A stretch of 64,000 nucleotides of DNA from Ilyonectria destructans (taxonomy: Eukaryota > Ascomycota > Sordariomycetes > Hypocreales > Nectriaceae): contig JAHEWK010000013.1 in assembly GCA_020740775.1 (NCBI GenBank), forward strand, positions 1,984,001 to 2,048,000. The letters are read 5' to 3'. Under the pieces are notes generated by a model that was not told the DNA's origin, did no database searches, and was given only the letters and a program-made list of their open reading frames with translations. Below are positions 45,605 to 55,642 of this stretch, one piece after another; the first letter of the stretch is position 1, and each line of letters opens with the position of its first letter. Both the position numbers and the translations under genes were made by a program.

Positions 45605-48600
45605 TGGAAGGGGTGTGAAGCCCCGGAGGGATGGACGGTAGTTGAGAGTGCGGGGGAGGAGTAACCGTGACAGGTTGGCCCGATCCAATTAGGACAAGGC
45701 TAGATCAACGATGACGGTTCGGCTGGAAAGTTCGGTTTCATGGTTCAAGGGTTTGTTTCTAGGTAGGGCCAGGTTGTTTGCTTTTTTGGAGGGAGGGATG
45801 CATGTACGACTGAATGAATGCAAGGTCACGGGCATTGAAGCTCGGAACTCGGAGTGTATCTGAGATGATGCCTCGGCGCCACAATGTCCCGAGGGACAGC
45901 CCCAGCAGAGCATATCAAAACAAACGGGAAAAGAAAACATGTGCTGCGTATGTTATTGATGACGTCCAAGTATTCCATGTAAGTGTTCGTATGCGATTAC
46001 TATGTGTCTGCCTGGACGCCTTGGCTGGACGAAGGACGTAGGTGGATATAAATTGTGCATCAACGCGGGCTGGTCTGAGTGGACGGGTTCAAGTCACCGG
46101 GTGTATTCGTACGAAGTAAACAGAACAACAACCAACATGCATCTTGGAGTCGGTGGCAAAGCATGCGCGGCCAGCAGCTAGTGGCCGTCGGTGGGCGTTT
46201 GATTGAGTTGTTTTACGGCCTGCTCCATGTTCCACTGTCAGCCACCCAGCCTCCCCGGTGCAGTAGCCGATATGCAGGTGCAGGAATTAGAAGAGGCGGC
46301 TGCAGATTTGCAGATTGCAGGCTGTGCATGGTGTGCGCCAGGTCAAGCAAGGTCAGCATCATGAAGATTGGCAACAGATGTTGGGCTGCAATGCCTAGCG
46401 GGATTAATTATGGAGGGGGCGGAAAAACAAAAGAAAAAAACAAAGGCTTTGTGCAGTTTTGCAGGCGGACCATGCCATTGTCAGAATCGGATGGATGTCT
46501 TGCATGGCATCGGGTCAGCGGGCGTAGGTACTGTGTCGCGTGTGGGTGTGCAGTGATGGCCTATGGAGGGCGTGCAAAAAGGAAATGCACGCATCGTCTG
46601 GGGCATTTGAGGAGGGCTTGAATGGATGGATGAATTTGCAAGGGTGTGGAGGAGGAGGAAGATCATTCAGGCACCAGATACCTCTAGGCAAAAACCACCT
46701 ATGTCCATCGAGACATACGCAGTACTACGCTGTACACGCTGGAGAGTGAGTGTTGAGGCGCGAGAACCATAGCCGTGCATCGCCGGCACCCGGGATGGAC
46801 TCTAGGAGAAGCCGAAAATGGTGAGGGGGAGCGGTGAAGATCTCTAGCAATGGTGAGAGACGAGGCCCTAGAAAGAACTCTTCTTCGTCGTGGGTTGAAT
46901 CAGGTTTGGCTGCCCAGGTTGACTGCCCAGGTGAGGCATTGCCCCCTTGGGTAAGGCGCAGAAGCCGGCTGCGGCCTGCGTCGCCGGAAGTAATTCACTC
47001 GTACTGTACGGAACAGTGGTCCGTAGGCTGTATGGTACCCTGTATTTGTACCCTGTGGTAAAAACAACGAAATGGGCAAATTTGGGAATGAAATTTGGGA
47101 ATGGTTCCATGCCCGTCTAGGCCTGTACGATGTGCACAATGTGTCTCTGGTCTGAGCTGTGGACATTGCTACAGAAATCGTACCAGGCCCCATCTCGTCC
47201 ATCAGCAATGGGACAAGCAAAAATCATGCCAGAAATCCCCAGCGCGCGCAAACACCGTCAAGAATGGCCTGACGCCGCCAATGACGAATCGGAAACCTGG
47301 GGCGTCAGCAGATTTTTGCTTCCGCTGCTGCTTCGGCTATCTCGCGGGCCCCCCGCAAGTGCAAGTGTGTCTTTGCTGGTCTCTTATTCCCTGGTGCCTT
47401 CTTTGGGGTCGATGTTTCCCAGCCTTTTTTCTTTCTGTTGTAGCAGCAACTCCCCTTTATCCCGTTCGGTCCCGATTCGGGGAGGCTGAGCCGGAAGCAG
47501 GGCCAGTTGTGTGTGTTCGGTGGTGTGTTTCCGCGCACCCTGCAAGCCGTTTGCTTGATCGATCGACGCCATCCGGGGTACTGTGCAAGGCGCGAGTGAG
47601 TTGGCACTGTATGGATGAGAAGCCGGGGTTGGGCGACGAATGGGTTAGGTTATGTTATGTAAGGCCTGCTGTACGATTCTGGATTTCTGCAGCGCGAACA
47701 GGCCCAGAAGAAGGCAAGTGGGGAACCTCGGTGACGCCTTGAGAGAGGTCACTGGAAGTACTTTGGTGTGCGCAGGAGCACGTTAGGAGGCCTGACGCAA
47801 AACACTGCGAACCAAAACTACATGCGACGCCGACGCTTGCCTTCGCCGGTGGATGCTCGAGGGAATGGGTAAACGGATCGAAGTCGCCTGGAACCGCAAT
47901 CTTTCCAGGCTAATTAACAGGCGATATACGGAGCGCGTACAGGGCTTTTGGAGGGGCACTGCTCACCGGGCGGCCAGGCGGGGAGGGTCGTGGAAGCAAG
48001 GTGAGCGGGCTTCTCTGTGCTTCCCTCAGCCCCGCCATCAGCCACCAACCTGCTGTTGAGCCTGTCGTCGCGGCCCCCTCTCTAGCGCTGTTTAGTGCTG
48101 TGGCCGCCTAGGCGCCGGGGGTAATAGTCCTCCAAGGACCTGGGTGTTCCCCGTCAAAGTGCCCCGTCAGAGTGAGTGCCCCAACCCTTGCTGAAAAATA
48201 CTGTCCGGGTACGTATAATCGGTACAAGACTCTGTAGAAACGTCATCTGGTCTGGTCTCAGGCCTGGCCAGATGGCTGTGGTCAATGCCCATGATGCCAT
48301 CCCATCAGACGGGGGAATAGCGGAACAGCCAGCTACCCGGCGACTCTCTCGTCTCGCCGAGTACTGGACGGAGTACCGCGCTCCTCGTTCTAAACCGCCG
48401 TCTACATAGCACACTCTACCAAGTAAGTTTAGTAGGCTCTCTCTCTCTTTCTCTCACTCCCGCGGCGTTGAACGGTCCAGCGCTCCACTCCACTTGACGA
48501 CTGAACCAACCCACTCCCCTCCGTCGTCCCTCTCGTGCGGTGCCGCCTCCCCCCCCACAGCCCATATTAGTCCACAGTCCACAGTGGTCAATCACGTCCA

Positions 48601-49050
48601 GCCCATTCCGGCCCCAGGTCAGGCAGGTCAAACTTCACCGCGGGTCCTCGAGACCATTCTTTTGCTTCTCCCCGAGCTCGCCCAAGGCTCCGACGCATCT
48701 GCCTTGTTGCCCCTGGCCTCTCCTTCTCGCCGCCAGCCCGTCGCACCCGCTGCGGCCTCAATTCCCCTCGTCGACCTTCGCACACCCGCGCCCCGTCGAT
48801 CGCTTCCCTTCCCCGCGGGCCCCCGTCACGCGCGAACGACGCCCGACGACAAAAACGAGACCGGCCCCAGCCGCGCATGTGCTCGCAGCCCGCGGACCGC
48901 AATTGCAACCGACCCCCCGACCCGCGGATGGGTGGTTGTTCGCTCGCCTGAGCCGTAGACCTCACTCCAAGACTGCAACGAGCCGCAAATGATCTGCGAA
49001 CCCGACGCCCCATTGCGTAACACAGAGACCCAATGGAAGCATAGGACAAC
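45605..49050. other. Long gene-free region upstream of AcuK
   Basis: A 3.4 kb interval. The longest frame (215 codons, 47095-47742 plus) has no family features and a rival on each strand. The last 650 bp is C/T-rich, with a pyrimidine run at 48431-48457, and is probably the AcuK promoter and long leader. No RNA gene or element is seen. Confidence 0.5.
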
Positions 49051-51548
49051 ATGACCGACCGGAACCCCGCGGCCATGGGCAAGAGCGGCAAGGCGGGCGA
49101 GCGAGTCAAAGTGGAAGACGGCAAGGGGAACGACCGCGACAAGCCCGCCGCTGGCGCTGATGTCGCGCCTGCCAACGCCCACAAGAGCCCCAAGAAGAGA
49201 CGCAAGGTGAACCACGGTACGCATTCCCACAGACTGAGCCTTTCCCCTGCTTCTTGGAGTCACCGCGACTGTCCCCCGCGAGCCGCGCTCGAAGGATCAG
49301 GTCGCGTTGGAGTTGCCGTCTTCTGTGGTGTTGCCGGAGTGTGGTTGCGGCTGAAGAGCGGCGGCAACCACATCGCAACCCATTGAGCCCCAACTCCCGC
49401 ACGCCTGCCGCCGAGAGAGCGCCGGGGGCATGTTTAATCGAGAAACGAACTTGGGCTGACATTGCGGGGCGTCTGCGCTCCTACAGCTTGCGTATATTGC
49501 CGACGATCTGTAAGTCAATACCGGATGAAGATGCGCAGGCGCAATTGGCTTCGGCCGCCGTGCCAGAGCGCTCCGAGGCGCTCGACTATTTGTCCTGCGC
49601 CTTTGTGAGGCGACACAGCGCCTGCGGGCTTTCCTTCCCCCTTTTCCCTTTGCCTGCATTTACATCGAGTCCTTGAGAGGCGTGGCTGACGGGCTGTTTC
49701 TTGTGCGCGGTTAGCACATGACTTGCGATCTCGTATGTAAGATCTCGAACGAGTTCCTCGCCTCCGTGGGCGCCGCCTCTATTGCCTCGCGGCGGCGGTG
49801 GTGGTGTTCGCGGAGACGGGAGGGCTTGTTCGCATTTTCCCCCTTGAAAGCCATGCGCTGACAGCGTGGATAGGAGAGACCATGTACGAGATGTATCAAA
49901 CGCAACATCGGGCACCTCTGCCATGACGAGCCCCGCGATACCGACTCCAAAAAGGCCAAGAGCATACAGACCTCCTCCGTCGTCGATGAGTCTGACGCCC
50001 AGTCCGATATAGCCCGCAGCTCCATCTCTAGTACCATGGGCCCACCACCCCCAAACTTCGATGGGACCAGACGCAAGTCAGGGTTCGCCGCTGGGGGCGT
50101 GTTAGGACAAGGCAACCCGCTGCCCCTTGTGCAACCGGGGCCTGTCTCCGGCCTGCAGGGAAATACGTTGAACAACGGTAACAACAATGCGAATCAATGT
50201 ACGTCTTGAGCACCCTTTGTCCTGCCGGGACCTCCCTAAGGGGGGCCGGTCTGTTTTCTTTTTTTTGCTTGTTTTGATTTTTAACCCACTGCGGAGAACG
50301 GGAGCGGCCGTCACCGACTTATTGACCTTGGCCATATCGACTGACACGCCACTTAGTCGCTGGCTTCCAAGATGCATGGATGACGGCTCAGAACCACTTC
50401 CATGACATGCACAGCTACCACCCCAACTACATGATCGCGCCCGAGGTCACTCACGAGTTTAGTCTACTCAACGACTTTCTTCATACTAGCTTACTAGATG
50501 ACGGTGGAGTGCCGTCCGATGATCAACAGAGCCCGGCATTCAGACGGTCGAGCCAGTCGGAAATGCTACCCGCCTTCGGTAACAACAACTCGCTGCAGCC
50601 CGGGGGCGTCAACCCGGCAAACATGTCAGGGGGACCTATGCTGCCCCCGCCGAACCTCGAAGGCAAGAACATATCGAGGCCGGGGAGTGTAGTGCCTGCC
50701 GACAAGGCCCGTGAGTACTACCTCCAAGCCGCTGACCCCTCAGGCAACGACACACCCGAGGAGCGTATGGCTCGCGTCCTCAAGGCCAAGTATGACGCCG
50801 GCCTGCTCAAGCCCTTTAACTACATCAAGGGCTATGCCCGTCTGGGCACCTATCTAGATAGCCACATCGCGCCGTCGTCCAAGCAGAAGATCCTGCGAAC
50901 CATCAACCAGTTCCGGCCCAAGTTCCGAGAAAAGGCGCAGGCCTTGACGGACATGGAGCTCGTATACGTTGAGATGTGGTTCGAGAAGCAGCTCATGGAT
51001 TACGACCGCGTCTTCGCCAGCATGGCCGTGCCGGCGTGTTGCTGGCGGAGAACCGGAGAGATCTTCCGGGGTAACAAGGAGATGGCCGAGTTGATTGGCG
51101 TGTCGGTGGATAAACTGAGAGATGTGGGTTGTCCCCGCCCCCGCCGTCTTGGCCCCTTGAGGCTCCTCCCCTCGGGGACGAGGGCTAGCGTTCCCGGTTG
51201 ACACTTGCTGACTCTTTTTCGACGACACAGGGCAAGATTGCGTTGCATGAGATTCTCACAGAAGAGTCGACGGTCCGGTACTGGGAAGAGTTTGGCACCA
51301 TCGCCTTCGACCCGGCCCACGAGACCCTCTTGACAGCGTGCTCGCTCAAGAACCCTAGCTCATCGTCGAGCCATCCGATTGTAAAATGCTGCTTCTCCTT
51401 TATGATCCGACGAGACGATCATAAACTGTACGTTCCACGCGCTCCCTCTCTTCACCGGTTGCGAGACTAGTTGCTGACTTGACTGTAAACCAGGCCGGCC
51501 TTGATCGTGGGCAACTTCTTACCACATGACCCGCCTCCCCAGCAGTGA
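49051..51548 (+). CDS. acuK: Transcription activator of gluconeogenesis AcuK/Ert1
   Basis: Zn2Cys6 regulator that activates gluconeogenic genes (PEP carboxykinase, fructose-bisphosphatase) on non-fermentable carbon. Seven exons (49051-49216, 49487-49509, 49715-49732, 49874-50198, 50357-51123, 51231-51427, 51494-51548) give 516 aa. The zinc cluster spans residues 57-85 with spacing C-x2-C-x6-C-x5-C-x2-C-x8-C and is spread over exons 2-4. The 23-nt exon 2 encodes CVYCRRS and the 18-nt exon 3 encodes HMTCDL. Exon 1 ends in a basic patch (KKRRKVNH). The PAS-like C-terminal region is typical of this family (GDTPEER-type linker, FNYIKGYARLGTYLDSHIAP, MELVYVEMWFEKQLMDYDRV). The first four introns are 141-270 bp, far longer than elsewhere here. 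Start choice at 49051 is the first reasonable ATG. Confidence 0.9.
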
Positions 51549-51980
51549 GGACGAGGATTATTTCTCGTAAGAGATTACGGTATATATGGCCCCGCGTAGT
51601 ACACGCGGGGAGGGATTCAGAGACGGGTTCGGAGGCTATTGATTAGCATTGCGACAAGCGGAAGTGGAAAGAATTATTTTGGGGCGCAAGGGCGGATTGC
51701 ATGCGTACATATTGTCTAAGAAAGGCTAGATAGCAGGGCCTGTCTAAATCATCAACATCGTTGTCGTGGTTATTGAAGTATTCGCCATGTTCATTTGGCG
51801 TTGTGGGTTGTGTTCCGGGGGAAGGCGCATGCGAGGACGCTCTTGCCAGTCCAATGCAGCTGGCTGATCAGGCGCCTGTTCCACGTTGCCGAACACCAAC
51901 ACACAATCCATTTTGCAATTCTGCAATGTCGCATTTCTACCAAATACACACAATCTTATATCGGTCACCACGTACGGAGA
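51549..51980. other. Intergenic region AcuK/ZIP4
   Basis: This 432 bp carries the AcuK 3' UTR and the ZIP4 promoter. No coding or RNA signal is seen. Confidence 0.45.
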
Positions 51981-54900
51981 ATGGCACCCGCTGATCCAGT
52001 TGCCGTGGGGCGTGACAGAAAGATCAATGCCATCCTAGGTTGACATTATCCTCCCCTTGTGCGCTTCCATTTTTTGCTGATTAGAATCGTCAAAGACTTT
52101 GGCAAGGAACTTCTCTCGACGCTGCCGAACTCCCGCGATTCTACTTCGATCGAAGCTCTCCTCGCTGATCTCAACCACAACATACACACGGCTAATGCCT
52201 TGCCGCTGAAGACGACCAGCCTCTCCCCTCAGACCGCGAAATCCCTCAAAGACTGCGGAAGGAAGTTGTGGAATGAGTGTATCAAGGAAAGGAGGAAGAA
52301 GAATGATGGGTTGGCGCCCGGGAGGGCAAAGTTATTGGTGAGAACGAGGGTGTTTGCCTTTCTGATTCATGCACTGGCGCGAGAGAACCATCAAGGGAAG
52401 AGAAAGAGGGACGATGAAGAGGAGGTCGTGTATCTGATGCACTTGGCCTTGACGGTTGGGAGGCTTTGCGTCGAAGAGTCCGACCTGGACGGGGCACGAC
52501 TGGGGTTGCACAAGGTTGCCGACTACATTGAACAACTAAAGTCGATGGACCGAAATTCTCACGATGATCCAAGCCTGAGGAGCAGGTTTGAAGCAGAGTA
52601 TTTAACGATGCGCACAGCACTGGTAGGGTTGACCCTTTCTTTTACGAATTCTACTGACAACTGGACAGTCGTGGAAGGAGGACCGACTCGATGTAGCTGA
52701 GCACATGTACAGCAAAGCGGAATCCCTTCGACAGCATCTCGATCCATCTTCTGCCGAACACATGGCAGATACTCTGCAACACATCGGAAGCGACCTCTCA
52801 TCGAAGGGCGATTATGCAATGGCTCTTAAATGGCTCCGTCGAGCATACGAGATGATTAACGGCCAGGAGTTGGAACGTCTCTCGGCAGAAGGATTGGAAC
52901 TGCGACTAGCAATCTGCCACCACCTCGTCCAGGTGCTTCTTGCCATTGGATCTCCGGAGCATCTCCGAGAGGCTGATGACTTGGTGGCGTATGTGGAGTC
53001 GGAAATAGGAGACAAACCGGTAGTCTTGCACTGGAAACTGGAAATCCTGCAGAAGTCACCGAGCGAGGTGTTCGACACGGATGCCTGTGCAAGTATCCTG
53101 CGGCGGATGATCCGGTCCGTCGACTTTTCAGATGCAGCCCTCGGCTTTCTTCTTCACAATATCAAAAATCTACACGATAGGAATTCCCGACTCACAATGG
53201 GATTACTTGATGAACTGTTGCTGACGAGATTGTTACCATCGGGAAATCCGGATTGGATTGGAAAGGCTCTTGTACGGCGTGTATGGATGAGCTCGATGGA
53301 CCCGGAATCCTCCAATGCCGCCACTGAACTAACGGGCCTTCTTATGCGGATCCCACACGATTCTAGTAACTTGTTGGATGCCGATGTCACCATCGCTGCT
53401 CTGTCGGTATGTCGAACCCCCTTTCGTGAGAGTCCCTAACTGACCCTCAAAGCTTATATGGAAAAAGCTCGATGCACTCTACGCCAAGAAACAGTACAAA
53501 GCAGCAGAGCTTTGGTGTCGGGTCGCACTGCACGCAGTATTCTCGAATTGCGGCGAGGCAAACCAAGGGAAATTTAGCAGGAAACTCATTATATGCGCAA
53601 TCGCCTGCAATGACATTGATGCTGCACGGTCGGCCTTTAATGACATGCCGTCGAATGTACAAGACGACCCCTTGACGAGGTACCTTATGTTCAAGGCCTC
53701 GCTCACGGGCTGGGACCATGAACTTGGCTGCCAAAGTATCGAACACCTCAGTAGATCCTCCGACAAGGAAAAGAGCCAAGATATCCTCTATGCGTGTGTC
53801 AGGGAGGCACAGCAGGTCGGGGATAGGTTATGTACGTTGGCAGCGCTGAAAGCTGTAGTGGACAAGTGCGACTCAGGAGAGTCCTCAAGATCCCACTTTC
53901 CCTCAATTCTGAGATGTACAATCCGATTGATCCACCTGATTGAGAGTCAAGAAGGCGAAGTCCTGAACCAAGACCTTGAACTTGCCGAGGATACCTGTAA
54001 AATCTTCGAGAAAGGTTTGTTGTTTCTACTAAGCGTTCTGGACTAGACTAACAAGTTAAGCTGCCGAAAATTCAAGATTGGACACAAGAGATGGGGATGG
54101 GAATAAGGCGTTTACCGTACCTGAGTTGGAGTGGTTTCGAAAGAATGCTTACAACATTGGCGTCAAAAAATGCCACGTCTAGGGGCTGTGGCATCTGGTT
54201 CGGATATTCAGCTCATGCCTCACATTCATTGAATGTTTTCCTCAAGACATCCCCTCGAAGGACATATCTGGTATCCAAATCATGGAAATGCGGTGCCACT
54301 TTATCATTTCTGCAGCTCTCGTATCGCAAGCGAGGACGGAGGACAAGGTGGAGGAGCAACTTCAGCGCTATGTGGAGATGCGACAGCACATTGCATCATT
54401 CGACAAGACTTTCGCACTTGTTTCTCAAAAGGATTCAGATTCAGATGATGGACCCGCCATGGGAGATATGCTAGCAAAGCTGTCGACACTGTTTGTGTTT
54501 GATTTTGAAGGTGCCGTTTGCCTGAAGGGTTGGGACGACCTGGGTCAGGTTGTGAGGAAAGCAAGAATTTGCAAGGATGAGTTAATGTACAAGGCCATGG
54601 GAGACTCCTTGCTGAGAAGCCAAGCTCCAGGGAAGGGTAAGGGCCTGCCCAGCGCAAGAGAATCAAAGATGGGCTTCGTTAACTCTCGCTGCAGTGCTGT
54701 ACGCCACAATGCGCGCCATCATCAACCAGATTTTCGAGCTCGAGGACTTCGACAACCAGAGGCTCGCAAAGTATGTCCGCTGCATGTTCCAGGCGATTCT
54801 GCCCCTAGACGACAACTTGGCGTTGCAGGTGGTTGACCAAGCCCTCCAAATCGCCCGCGAGGGAAGCCAGGTATTTGATTATCAACCTGCTGGACTCGCT

Positions 54901-55151
54901 GGCTTTCCTGCCTCGCACTGACGTATCCCCCACAGATGCAAAAGCCGTTCCCGGGAGACGAACTCGACTGGATTGTCGCGACTACGTTTAACCACGCTAT
55001 CGACATACTGGCGCGGGGCGACGAGCCCCTGTGTCATCAATGGGCCCTCAAGGCGCTCGACATGGCAGAGTACATGAGTGATGGCGGCGATATGCGGAAC
55101 GTGCTTCAGGAGAGGGTCGTTAAGCTTGGTTTTAGCAAGGACACGCACTAA
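51981..55151 (+). CDS. ZIP4: Meiotic crossover protein ZIP4/SPO22, with one in-frame TAG
   Basis: TPR-rich ZMM-type protein that promotes crossover formation and synapsis in meiosis. Exons 51981-52038, 52096-52622, 52669-53406, 53453-54014, 54061-54636, 54695-54870 and 54936-55151 join in phase to 950 codons. The body is helical repeats: MADTLQHIGSDLSSKGDY, ALKWLRRAYEMI, PELEWFRKNAYNIGVK, LAKYVRCMFQAILP and QWALKALDMAEYM. Exon 1 was joined at CAAAG|AC to give NAILDFGKELL; this junction is the least sure. Codon 669 (54180-54182) is TAG between CHV and GLWHLVRIF, where related proteins have Trp. The frame is the same before and after, so it is a point change, not an indel. Read genomically the protein stops at 668 residues. 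The TAG lies in a hairpin loop and may be edited in mRNA; alternatives are a recent null allele or sequencing error. Confidence 0.85.
54170..54194 (+). promoter_or_regulatory. Hairpin around the ZIP4 TAG, candidate A-to-I editing site
   Basis: ATGCCAC (54170-54176) and GTGGCAT (54188-54194) are perfect reverse complements, giving a 7-bp RNA stem with an optional G-U closing pair. The 11-nt loop GTCTAGGGGCT holds the TAG, with the adenine at 54181 preceded by T and followed by G. This is the loop-plus-UAG context reported for fungal sexual-stage A-to-I mRNA editing. The structure is seen in sequence; editing is inferred. Confidence 0.55.
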
Positions 55152-55642
55152 TTAGATGCTATTCAGAGTCACTTTCTCGGGTGTAGAAGTCAGATAATTT
55201 CAGTTCAAATTCCCATAAAACACCAATGTCGTCTTGCCCAGGACGCCGACATTATCCATTTATGCAGCCTGATAAGGTTCGTATATATCCCTCTATTTAT
55301 CGCATCCGCTTCAAATACGAGCAGGTTCCGCCTAAACGCCGCGCTAGCTCTCCGCTCTCTCCCATGCTCCCTCATATCCCTGTGCTGCGTCTCGCTGCGG
55401 GTATGATATCTCCTTCTTTTGCCCGCAAGCTGCCTAATAGCAGCAGAACGCGCGGTCACAGTGATAAATCACCGTATAATAATAATAATAGCATGCCCAA
55501 CCAAAACAAAACCGAAGTATGGTGAAACGCTCATATAAGGGGGTATTTCATTAAGGTAGGCGGGTGAATGCCAGGCATGCGCTCATCGATAGATAGACAT
55601 TAAGCTCCTCTCTATTTTTTCGGAGCTGGGGTGATTGGGCTT
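55152..55642. other. Convergent 3' intergenic region ZIP4/Zn2Cys6 gene
   Basis: This 491 bp lies between two convergent stops. It holds a TAA trinucleotide microsatellite at about 55475-55491 and no coding signal. Confidence 0.5.

Noticed and set aside
47095..47742. 215-codon plus-strand open frame between xanthine dehydrogenase and AcuK
   Set aside because: Cys/Arg/Trp-rich random-looking sequence with no family blocks, no splice continuation and rival frames on both strands.
54113..54182. An intron hiding the ZIP4 TAG
   Set aside because: The only GT at a sensible distance would remove the conserved PELEWFRKNAYN block, and nearer donors leave an intron of about 20 nt, which is too short.
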